This document shows positions 1 to 6,381 of a stretch of 7,949 nt of DNA, in pieces. The translations under genes were made by a program, and so were the position numbers. Source of the stretch: an uncultured Rhodospirillaceae bacterium (GTDB lineage: Bacteria; Pseudomonadota; Alphaproteobacteria; CAAGCB01; CAG-977); assembly GCA_900553035.1 (NCBI GenBank), contig USCC01000096.1, forward strand, positions 1-7,949, in the 5' to 3' direction. The notes under the pieces are model-generated. The model ran no database searches. It had not been told where the DNA came from and worked only from the letters and a program-made list of their open reading frames with translations. Positions within the stretch are counted from its first letter, which is position 1. The number at the start of each line of letters is the position of its first letter.

Positions 1-90
1 ACGGCATGGAAGGAGACTTTTCCGCGAGGAGGGGCAATCAGGCTGTCTTTTTTTTCATAGCAAAAAAAGATGGAAGGGCGGCACGGTCAT
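1..90 (-). repeat. Left copy of a ~90-bp direct repeat (5' end of a second paralogue?)
   Basis: This stretch matches 553-642 at roughly 90% identity, by hand alignment, in the same orientation. Both copies contain, on the minus strand, a T7 run, then GCT-ATG, then a poly-A run. The poly-A run has 8 A here (ATG at 58-56) but 6 A in the right copy. Read from that ATG, this copy stops after six codons (MKKKTA). One extra A would open a frame reading MKKKDSLIAPPRGKVSFHA, which parallels the right copy. The copy runs off the left edge, so the rest of the putative paralogue cannot be seen. The plus-strand frames of the two copies are about equally similar, so the coding strand of the repeat is not proven. 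Confidence 0.7.
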
Positions 91-183
91 TGAATTAAAA
101 GGCACTTTTCGAGGATCCTTCTTTTTGTGTTGTCAGGGTGTAACCGCTCGCATGGACGGGCTGGATATTTTTGCTGTCATGGA

Positions 184-642
184 TTATATTATTTCCATAA
201 ACCTGCTTTTGCCCAGTGAGCGAGACATTTTTTGGGGTTTCTTGTAAATGATTGGACGGCGCCCTTTCCGAAAGCAGGTTTTTCTTTTTTTAAATTTTGA
301 AGGCCGCGGAAACACGGTGATTATGTCAAAAACGCCGCGGTCTTTAATCAACAACGCTTCAACAGCCAAAGTATTGCGATGACTGCCGGCAGGAAGATCC
401 AAATCCTGCAGCCGTTCGTTTGACACAACAAACTGATAATGCCCCGCAACGTTGCCTTTATAAATGCCGTCAAAGTGAGCGGCCACAAAGCCGGCGAACT
501 CTTCAACGTCTTTAAACCTGATTTTCAGCTTATAAAAAAACAGGCCGGGATTGCGGCATGGAAGGGGGCTTTTCCGCGAGGGTCGGCAATCAGACCGTCT
601 TTTTTCATAGCAAAAAAAGATGGAAGGGCGGTACGGTTCCAT
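184..642 (-). CDS. Hypothetical protein with YKG-x2-AGHY motif; 5' frame probably disrupted
   Basis: I do not recognise a named family. The continuous frame from ATG 642 gives about 152 residues (an in-frame TTG lies at 645). Its core holds KLKIRF, an acidic/aromatic helix-like stretch, then YKGNVAGHY and a helical stretch ending in ITVFP. The KLKIRF and YKG-x2-AGHY elements recur in the protein encoded at 6382-7671, which argues that the core is truly coding. The first ~35 residues in this frame are Cys/Arg/Pro-rich and look unnatural. A more natural start, MKKDGLIADPRGKAPFHAA, begins at ATG 608 but hits TGA at 527-525. A one-base slip in the T7 run (plus-strand A534-540) would join it to the core. 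No clear Shine-Dalgarno precedes either start. The last ~33 residues are encoded within or next to an inverted-repeat element. It could be a frameshifted pseudogene, a slippage-dependent gene, or an assembly indel. It lies downstream of the operon terminator. Confidence 0.45.
   Translation of the reverse strand: MEPYRPSIFFCYEKRRSDCRPSRKSPLPCRNPGLFFYKLKIRFKDVEEFAGFVAAHFDGIYKGNVAGHYQFVVSNERLQDLDLPAGSHRNTLAVEALLIKDRGVFDIITVFPRPSKFKKRKTCFRKGRRPIIYKKPQKMSRSLGKSRFMEII
199..281. repeat. 83-bp element with 11-bp perfect terminal inverted repeats
   Basis: AAACCTGCTTT at 199-209 is the exact reverse complement of AAAGCAGGTTT at 271-281, with 61 bp between. A G-T wobble and a G-C pair could extend the stem inward to 13 pairs. 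On the plus strand the right arm runs into a T-rich tract (279-291), so an RNA from that strand would end in a stem plus U-run. No flanking target-site duplication is evident. It overlaps the 3' end of the minus-strand coding region, whose basic C-terminal tail is encoded by it. Confidence 0.5.
553..642 (-). repeat. Right copy of the ~90-bp direct repeat
   Basis: This is the partner of the repeat at 1-90, about 550 bp away in the same orientation. It covers the putative start region of the 184-642 coding region. The differences are scattered substitutions plus indels, the clearest being the A-run after the ATG at 608-606 (6 A here, 8 A in the left copy). Similarity stops just upstream of position 642 on the minus strand, so the two copies have different upstream regions. 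Confidence 0.7.
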
Positions 643-728
643 CAAGCGGGTGCTTGTCTTGAGGTGTATTCCGGATTTTCCGGTTGGCTTTTAAACAGGC
701 GGCAAGCCGGTGTATTTCATCAGAAATC

Positions 729-764
729 AAAAAACAGAAGCCCCATGAAAGCATGTTTCGGGGC
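729..764 (-). terminator. Intrinsic terminator of the mtaB-ftsY operon
   Basis: On the minus strand GCCCC (764-760) pairs with GGGGC (744-740). A GAAA/TTTC inner stem follows after a two-base bulge, with a small loop. TTCTG and then a run of six T (734-729) follow. It lies about 60 bp downstream of the stop codon at 824, as expected for the end of the operon. Confidence 0.65.
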
Positions 765-823
765 GTCCCTTCACAAATTCTTCCGATTTCCGGCGCTTTT
801 CTCTCCGCTTCCCCGGCTCCTCT

Positions 824-1249
824 TCAGGAGATTTTTTCATTCCTCATCTGCCGTAATTGACGGCACAGCGACGAAATGACGCTGCGTTCAATTGATTTGT
901 GCTCGTTCATCAGGCGGTACAGCGCATCGCCGGAAATCCGAAACATCGTTGTGTCTTCAACTGCGGTTACCGTCACGGCGGACGGCGCAGGATCCAGCGC
1001 CGACAGTTCGCCCAGAACTCCGTAGTTCGAAAATTCACGGACCGTTCTGCCGTCGCGGTGCAGGCGCACCTGACCCTGCAGAATAATATACAGGTGTGAC
1101 CACATTTCACCCGCGCGGATAATGTCCGTGCCTTCCATGGCCGCGATTTCTTCGCTGGCGGCGATAAAGTCGGACAGCGCCGGTTCGGGAACGCCCGCAA
1201 ACAGAGGGACGTTTTTCAAAACTAAGATTTTTTCCAAAGTTAAGCGCAT
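824..1249 (-). CDS. Cyclic-nucleotide-binding-domain protein (CRP-like sensor domain, no DNA-binding domain)
   Basis: This 141-residue protein consists of one cNMP-binding (Crp/EAL-type jelly-roll) fold: LKNVPLFAGVPEPALSDF near residues 11-28, then IIRAGE, LYIILQGQVRL, and VLGELSALD at about 78-86, followed by a C-terminal helix. There is no helix-turn-helix, so it is not a transcription factor by itself. The phosphate-binding cassette keeps Gly-Glu-Leu, but the Arg expected a few residues later is absent (APSAVT), so canonical cAMP binding is doubtful. The ATG at 1249 is chosen because AGGAGAG lies 6-7 bases upstream; the frame also stays open upstream to a TTG at 1294. The start overlaps the end of the HEAT-repeat gene by 10 bp. 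In known NTT-HEAT transporter relatives a cNMP domain can be fused at the C-terminus. I infer that this is the same module encoded separately, giving a regulatory partner of the membrane protein. Confidence 0.85.
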   Translation of the reverse strand: MRLTLEKILVLKNVPLFAGVPEPALSDFIAASEEIAAMEGTDIIRAGEMWSHLYIILQGQVRLHRDGRTVREFSNYGVLGELSALDPAPSAVTVTAVEDTTMFRISGDALYRLMNEHKSIERSVISSLCRQLRQMRNEKIS

Positions 1250-4074
1250 GTTTTCTCTCCTAGAAAAAGGGGCGGCCCGTGCCGTCGACGACAAATACGG
1301 GCAACGGACGGAACGGGATCGTTGACGGAATCTCGCATCAGGCGGGCGGCTTCCTCGGGCGACAGGATGCGCCCCAGTGCCCAGATCGCCGTTTCACGGA
1401 CAATCGTGTCATAATCGGACAGCAGGGGAATCAGAAGGTCAACCGAAGAGGAATCTCCGAAATAGCCGACAACGTAGGCCGTGCTGGCTCGCGTCCAGTC
1501 CGTGGCTTCACCCGGCGGCGTTTTCAGAAGGTCGTGCAGACGATCCCTGAAAGACAGAAGCGGCGGCAGAAAATGTGGCCGCAGGCGCACCAGCTGTTCG
1601 GATGTCGAAATTTTTTGGAACAACGGGAGGCACAAAGTTCGCAGTTCCCCGGACAGGATGCCGTCAACGATTTTCGCCATTTCCTCGCGTTCCTCCTTTG
1701 TCGTCAGGGCAAAGTGATTCAGCAGATTCAAAATGGCCGGCGTCGGATGCAAAAGAGCCAGAAGAAGCAGAATACGTTCCTTGGCATACTCGATTTCCTG
1801 ACGGATGGCGTCGCGCAGGTTCTGAAGCGAAACACCAAGCCGGTCGTCGTCCTGATCCGAAAAATCCTCCAGAGCCGCCAGAAGACCGGTCGTCCATTCG
1901 ATTTCATCGTACAGAGCCAAACGGACTTTCGTCACCTTTTTACCCTGAACCCGGTATCCCATCAGCACCAGAGATTTCAGCACATTGAAACGTACGCGCC
2001 GGTCAGGAATGCTCAGATGGTCAAACAGGAAGTTTTCCGCCGCCGGAGAATGAATGCGCCCCAGCGTTCTGGCCAGCAGAATACGGAACTGAATCGGATT
2101 TTCCGGCGATGTAAGAATTTTTTCAATTTCCGGAAAAGCCAGCTCCCGGTACTGCAGAAGTGTCGCAACGGCCGTTTCCCTTAACTCCGGATAACGGAAG
2201 GAAGACATGACCGCCGGCAGAAGACGCGGCGTCAGCAGCTTGCCCGCCGCGATCAGGGCTTCGGTACGGACAAGAGAATCCGAATCGTCAAACAGAACCA
2301 GAAGAGGCCGGTAAAACGCCGGGTTGCGCGCTTCTCCAAGAACCTTGGCGACAAGAGCGCGGTCTTCGGGATTTTCTGATGTGGAAAGATAATTCAGCGT
2401 ATCAATGGCGACGAAAACGCCCTCTGCTCCTGCCGCCAGAAGGCCGATCAGCGCACCTTCCCGAACCGTCAGGTCATTCAGGGAGCCAATAGCCTTTTCG
2501 CGGACTTCGGCGCCGCCCAGACGGCACATGACCCGCACGGCGGCACGGCGCACGGCCGGGCTGGCATCATTGTCGGCACACGCAACGACTTCCTCAAGCG
2601 TCGAAACAAAATTCATGGCTTCAATGCGTTCCAGAGCAAACAGGCGCACGTATTCGCTGGGATGATGGAGGGCCTGTTCCAGATCACATGGAAATTCGGG
2701 ATGACGGGCGTCTTCAAGCACACGAAGGGCATAAATCGCTTCGTCCGGCGAAGGACTGTTCAGAGCGTCGCGGATCCAGCGGCGCAGGCGCGTCCCGAAA
2801 ATCATCAGACGGCCGCCCCGCCACAGATAACTGCGCAGGGAACTTAAGACAATCCGGATGTACGTTCGTCTTAAAAGGGTAATCATGATGAATGACAGGA
2901 TCGCAAGAACAAGAAGAAGGACAGCGGTGCCTTTTTCTCCTTCGATGTTTTCCCAGAACAGCAGGAATATGCCCGACAGCAGAAGTCCGGCCGGTTCGAC
3001 GACCGTCTTGCGCATCGCGTTCGTCCGGAAATCCAGCCGGGGGGAAATTGAGCGGGGAATGATTTGCATGACCGGTTCTTTGGATTGCAATGAAATCAGG
3101 TCATGAACTGCTTTGGCCGAGGCAATCAGGCCGAAAACACCCCAGTATCCGCCTCCGGCCGCCATAAGGAAGGCAAGCGGCGCAAGGAAAAGAAGGGATA
3201 TGCTGAGAATGGAGAAATGGCCCCGGACGGAAAGAAGCATGCCGGCAATCGCCAGAGTCCCGGCCAAAGCGTAAATCAGCGCATACAGAACCGTGAAGGC
3301 TTCGGGCTGTTCACCGAATTCCGCGACGGCGCCGCGCAGGAAACAGTAATTGAAAATTCCGGCCGAAAACGTCAGAAGCCCGGCCGTCGCGAAGAACAGA
3401 ATGTACAGGCGACCTTGGAGGCGTTCCTTGCCGCTTCGTTTGACGGCCTGTTTGGAAAAAACAAAATGTTCCTGTATGGGAACGGAGCCGTTCCGGACGA
3501 GGCCGTCGGCCGAAGCCGCCGCGCCGAACGCAAAAAGGCACGCCCACGGAATCAGCCCCGCGTATGAGGCCTGGTCCGCGGAAAGCCGGATGAACAGAGC
3601 CGCGGCAAGCACAGCAACGCCCTGGGTCAGAAGAACGGCAATCAGCGTTTTGCGTTTTGTATGAAAAACCCCGAAACGGAACGCGATGATCCAGAATGAC
3701 GCTTCCATCAGGATGCGGAAGCCTTCCTTCCACGACATCAGCACGGCCGCGCCGGCCGGGAAGGGAATGAGCAGATAAAACGCCAGGGAAACAAGGCCGG
3801 CCGCGGTCATCAGGCGCACCGGCATCTGCGGCGTCGTTTCCTTCAGCTGCAGGAGACCGAAGGACAGAACAAAAAACAGAAAGGCTATGCCGATCAGAAC
3901 CTGGGGAATGTATTCGCCCAGAAACGTTTCCAGGAAAAAAACGCTCGCACCCGCGTCGAAAAGAGCGATTGAGAACGTTTTCAAAAAGGAACACAGAACC
4001 AGCAGAAGCACGGGAAAAAGTTCTTCAGCCGAGATGTGGATGCCTTCGCCGAGTTTCTTGGTGAGCGTTTTCAT
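1240..4074 (-). CDS. MFS/NTT-like membrane transporter fused to HEAT repeats
   Basis: This 944-residue protein has two halves. Residues ~18-405 are strongly hydrophobic, with about ten to twelve membrane segments, for example ~20-38, 57-76, 88-108, 144-163, 172-190, 223-246, 262-282, 288-306, 362-375 and 384-401. This resembles the major-facilitator/ATP-ADP-translocase-like (Npt/NTT) group. From ~440 to ~925 it is cytosolic and built of HEAT-type helical repeats, e.g. SPAVRRAAVRVMCRLG (~505-520), DSLVRTEALIAAGKLL (~599-614), DTIVRETAIWALGRI (~889-903). Such MFS-HEAT proteins are known in bacteria, but the substrate is rarely shown. Nucleotide exchange is a family-based guess; a non-transport or signalling role is possible. 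AAGGAGG sits 5 bases before the ATG, and the start overlaps the ftsY stop as ATGA, implying coupling. The last ~18 residues (ICRRRHGPPLFLGEKTCA) break the HEAT pattern. The protein ends 10 bp inside the next gene, suggesting that a former fusion was split there. Confidence 0.8.
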   Translation of the reverse strand: MKTLTKKLGEGIHISAEELFPVLLLVLCSFLKTFSIALFDAGASVFFLETFLGEYIPQVLIGIAFLFFVLSFGLLQLKETTPQMPVRLMTAAGLVSLAFYLLIPFPAGAAVLMSWKEGFRILMEASFWIIAFRFGVFHTKRKTLIAVLLTQGVAVLAAALFIRLSADQASYAGLIPWACLFAFGAAASADGLVRNGSVPIQEHFVFSKQAVKRSGKERLQGRLYILFFATAGLLTFSAGIFNYCFLRGAVAEFGEQPEAFTVLYALIYALAGTLAIAGMLLSVRGHFSILSISLLFLAPLAFLMAAGGGYWGVFGLIASAKAVHDLISLQSKEPVMQIIPRSISPRLDFRTNAMRKTVVEPAGLLLSGIFLLFWENIEGEKGTAVLLLVLAILSFIMITLLRRTYIRIVLSSLRSYLWRGGRLMIFGTRLRRWIRDALNSPSPDEAIYALRVLEDARHPEFPCDLEQALHHPSEYVRLFALERIEAMNFVSTLEEVVACADNDASPAVRRAAVRVMCRLGGAEVREKAIGSLNDLTVREGALIGLLAAGAEGVFVAIDTLNYLSTSENPEDRALVAKVLGEARNPAFYRPLLVLFDDSDSLVRTEALIAAGKLLTPRLLPAVMSSFRYPELRETAVATLLQYRELAFPEIEKILTSPENPIQFRILLARTLGRIHSPAAENFLFDHLSIPDRRVRFNVLKSLVLMGYRVQGKKVTKVRLALYDEIEWTTGLLAALEDFSDQDDDRLGVSLQNLRDAIRQEIEYAKERILLLLALLHPTPAILNLLNHFALTTKEEREEMAKIVDGILSGELRTLCLPLFQKISTSEQLVRLRPHFLPPLLSFRDRLHDLLKTPPGEATDWTRASTAYVVGYFGDSSSVDLLIPLLSDYDTIVRETAIWALGRILSPEEAARLMRDSVNDPVPSVARICRRRHGPPLFLGEKTCA

Positions 4075-5003
4075 GCCGCCTCCTTGTCAGTCAGGCCCAT
4101 CAGTGATCGGGCGTAATCTTCGGCTTTGAATGCCTGTAAATCATCGATTTTCTCGCCGACGCCGATACAGCGTACGGGCAGTTTGAATTCCTGTGAGAGC
4201 GCCAGAAGAACGCCGCCTTTCGCGGTGCCGTCCAGCTTTGTCAGAATCAGTCCGTCAACGTCAATCATTTCGCGGAATATCCTGACCTGTGAATGAGCGT
4301 TCTGTCCGACGGTCGCGTCCAGAACCTGCAGGCAGGCGTGCGGCGCGTCAGGAATCTGTTTTTTGATAATGCGCACAATTTTCTGCAGTTCCGACATCAG
4401 CTCCGAACGGTTTTGAAGGCGTCCGGCCGTATCAATGAACAGGACGTCGTCCTGCCGTTTGACGGCTTCGGCCACGGCGTCGAAAACCAGACCCGCCGGG
4501 TCGGCGCCGGCCGGCCTTGAAACAACGGGACAGCCTGTCCGTTCGCCCCAGACCTTCAGCTGTTCAACCGCCGCGGCCCGGAACGTATCGGCCGCGGCAA
4601 AGCTGATCCTGAGACCCTGTTCCCTCATTCGATGCGCCATTTTGCCGATGGTGGTTGTTTTGCCCGCGCCGTTGACGCCGGCCATCAGAATCACAAACGG
4701 CTTTTTCGTTCGGTCAATCGTCAGCTCCCGCGCGTAAGGTTCAAGCATTTCAGCCATGCGTCCGGCGAAAAAGGTTCGGACCTCGAACGCATCGACTTCT
4801 CTGTCGAATTTTTCCCGAGCCAGTTCGGCCGTCAGTTCGGATGCCGTTTTCGTGCCGACATCAGCCATGATGAGCAGGTCTTCAAGTTCCTGAAGCGTCG
4901 CTTTATCCAGTTTTCTTTTTGTCAGAAGGCTGCCAATGCCCTGTACCAGGGGCGCCGCCGTACGTGAAAGACCTTGTTTGATGCGTTCAAACCAGCCGGC
5001 CAT
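4071..5003 (-). CDS. ftsY: Signal recognition particle receptor FtsY
   Basis: FtsY is the GTPase that docks SRP-bound ribosomes at the inner membrane for co-translational insertion. The 310-residue product has the short N-domain (~1-95, with LQELEDLLIMADVG at 37-50) and the SRP G-domain. Visible motifs are the P-loop GVNGAGKTT (109-117), DTFRAAAVEQL (139-149), DTAGR (191-195), TKLDGTAKGG (255-264) and the closing GVGEKIDDL (281-289) with F292. It is a compact NG-only form without the long acidic A-domain of the enterobacterial protein, as is common in other bacteria. The start is set by AGGGAGAG about 8 bases upstream. Its ATG shares one base with the mtaB stop (TAATG), and its own stop overlaps the next start (ATGA), so it is a central gene of a coupled operon. 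The mtaB-ftsY order is typical of Alphaproteobacteria. Confidence 0.97.
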   Translation of the reverse strand: MAGWFERIKQGLSRTAAPLVQGIGSLLTKRKLDKATLQELEDLLIMADVGTKTASELTAELAREKFDREVDAFEVRTFFAGRMAEMLEPYARELTIDRTKKPFVILMAGVNGAGKTTTIGKMAHRMREQGLRISFAAADTFRAAAVEQLKVWGERTGCPVVSRPAGADPAGLVFDAVAEAVKRQDDVLFIDTAGRLQNRSELMSELQKIVRIIKKQIPDAPHACLQVLDATVGQNAHSQVRIFREMIDVDGLILTKLDGTAKGGVLLALSQEFKLPVRCIGVGEKIDDLQAFKAEDYARSLMGLTDKEAA

Positions 5004-6223
5004 TAAAGAACTCTCCCTTCAAAAACGCCTGTTCCGGCGATGCCTGTCAGAAGAACGGGGACAAATTCGCCGGATTGAAATCCTGTACCGATTTTGACAC
5101 TTAAATACTGTTCACACAAGCCCTTACCGTCCGTTTCATACAAAACAACGGCTTTTGTGTTTATCCGGCTTTCCATATAGCGCAGAAGCAGTTCTTCTCC
5201 GATTTCGCGGAGGCGGCGTGCACGTTCCTTGCGGACGGGGATGGGAATCTGCGGCATTTTCGCGGCGGGTGTACCCGGACGGACGGAATACGGAAAGACG
5301 TGCAGGTGTGTGATTCCGGCTTCCCGGATGAGGGCTTCCGTATTTTTGTGCATGGCTTCCGTTTCGGTCGGGAAGCCTGCAATGAAGTCGGCGCCAAAGA
5401 CAACGTCCGGCCGGACGGCTCGGATTTTGGCGCACAGTTCAAGGACGTCCTGACGGCAGTGGCGGCGCGCCATACGTTTTAAAACCATGTCGTCTCCCGA
5501 CTGAACGGACAGATGAAGGTGCGGCTGAAGCGTTTCATATTCTCCCAGAAGTCCGATCAGTTCATCCTGAACCGCTGCCGGATCCAGAGAGCCGAGGCGC
5601 AGGCGTTTCAGGCCGGAGACATCTTTTAACAGCCGTCGGGTCAGTGAAGCCAGGTCAGGATAGGCGGAAATGTCCACACCGGTCAGGCTGATTTCGCCGT
5701 ATCCGTGGTCAGCAAGCGTTTGCGCCTGACGGATGATTTTGTCTTCGGACAGGCTCCGGTTCGGGCCGCGCGCACGGGTGACAATACAAAAGGTGCAGGC
5801 GTTGTCGCAGCCCTGCTGTATCTGGATGAAGGCGCGGTTCCGGCCTTCAAAATAAACGGGCATGGGAAGGTCTTTACCCTCGGGCAAAGGTGCGTTCACG
5901 TCGCCGACCAGAATGTCGTCCGCTTCGGGGCGGAAGCTTGAGGCGTCCAGTTTTTCCCGATTGCCCAGGACGCGGTCGACTTCGGGCATCTGTGCGTAAA
6001 CTTCGGGCGCTATTTGCGCGGCGCATCCCGTCACAATCAGAAAGGCTTCCGGGTGTTCGCGCCGCAGTTTCCGGATCGCCTGCCGGCACTGGCGTTCGGC
6101 TTCGCCCGTAACGGCGCAGGTGTTGACGATGATGACGTTGCCCGGCAATCCCTGCAGTTCCTGCATGGCCGCCGACTCATAAGCGTTCAGGCGGCATCCG
6201 AAAGTAATGATTTCGACGGTCAT
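5003..6223 (-). CDS. mtaB: tRNA (t6A37-C2)-methylthiotransferase MtaB
   Basis: This is a radical-SAM methylthiotransferase that converts t6A37 to ms2t6A37 in tRNAs reading ANN codons. The 406-residue product shows the three MTTase-domain cysteines C10 (TFGCRLN), C36 (VNTCAVTGEAERQCRQ) and C67 (VTGCAAQ). It also has the radical-SAM cluster C139-x3-C143-x2-C146 (GCDNACTFC), then LHLSVQSGDD (~236-245), GADFIAGFPTET (~277-288) and a C-terminal TRAM-like region (~350-406). TFGCRLN and NTCAVT point to the MtaB (YqeV) branch rather than MiaB or RimO. The start at 6223 is preferred because AAAGGA lies 7 bases upstream and the protein then begins just before the first motif; an in-frame ATG 20 codons upstream (6283) would add an unconserved leader. 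It is the first gene of the operon and overlaps ftsY by one base. Confidence 0.95.
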   Translation of the reverse strand: MTVEIITFGCRLNAYESAAMQELQGLPGNVIIVNTCAVTGEAERQCRQAIRKLRREHPEAFLIVTGCAAQIAPEVYAQMPEVDRVLGNREKLDASSFRPEADDILVGDVNAPLPEGKDLPMPVYFEGRNRAFIQIQQGCDNACTFCIVTRARGPNRSLSEDKIIRQAQTLADHGYGEISLTGVDISAYPDLASLTRRLLKDVSGLKRLRLGSLDPAAVQDELIGLLGEYETLQPHLHLSVQSGDDMVLKRMARRHCRQDVLELCAKIRAVRPDVVFGADFIAGFPTETEAMHKNTEALIREAGITHLHVFPYSVRPGTPAAKMPQIPIPVRKERARRLREIGEELLLRYMESRINTKAVVLYETDGKGLCEQYLSVKIGTGFQSGEFVPVLLTGIAGTGVFEGRVL

Positions 6224-6303
6224 GTCCGAATCCTTTGTTATGTCAATCCGGCTCATCCTGCCAAATAACAGACAAAAAGGCAAACGTGTTAAAAGGTCGG
6301 AAG

Positions 6304-6329
6304 GTTATATTTCTTGACATAAATATAAC
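6304..6329. promoter_or_regulatory. Perfect 9-bp inverted repeat around the -35 box (candidate operator)
   Basis: GTTATATTT (6304-6312) and AAATATAAC (6321-6329) are exact reverse complements separated by 8 bp. The spacer contains the TTGACA of the plus-strand promoter. The geometry suits a dimeric repressor that would block RNA polymerase on the divergent genes. The regulator is not identifiable from this window. Confidence 0.55.
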
Positions 6330-6331
6330 AA
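6304..6331 (-). promoter_or_regulatory. Possible divergent promoter for the mtaB operon
   Basis: On the minus strand TTGTTA (6331-6326) and TATAAC (6309-6304) are separated by 16 bp. This is a fair sigma-70-type pair about 80 bp upstream of the mtaB start. It lies almost entirely inside the palindrome and overlaps the plus-strand promoter, so it may simply reflect that symmetry. Confidence 0.4.
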
Positions 6332-6342
6332 TATGATATATT
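6314..6342 (+). promoter_or_regulatory. Strong sigma-70-type promoter of the 429-residue protein gene
   Basis: TTGACA (6314-6319, exact consensus) is followed after exactly 17 bp by TATATT (6337-6342, five of six consensus). Transcription would begin near 6349, leaving a short AT-rich leader of about 33-36 bases before the start codon. Confidence 0.8.
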
Positions 6343-6381
6343 ATTATTCTTGTTTTGTAATTTTTTTGAATGAGGTGAGGA

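Noticed and set aside
643..656. CAAGC-GGGT-GCTTG small hairpin
   Set aside because: It has only five base pairs and no U-run, so it is too weak to call a terminator or operator.
439..879. 146-residue plus-strand open frame over the left patch
   Set aside because: It overlaps the AGHY coding region, the minus-strand terminator and the end of the cNMP gene. It lacks a convincing ribosome-binding site and recognisable motifs, although its similarity between the two repeat copies keeps the coding strand of the repeat itself slightly uncertain.
1279..2184. 301-residue plus-strand open frame
   Set aside because: It is antisense to clear HEAT repeats, its composition is Arg/Gln-rich as expected for a shadow frame, and it has no ribosome-binding site.
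6223..6283. Longer mtaB start (ATG 6283 or ATG 6256)
   Set aside because: The added residues precede the conserved beginning of the family, and neither upstream ATG has a ribosome-binding site as good as AAAGGA before 6223.
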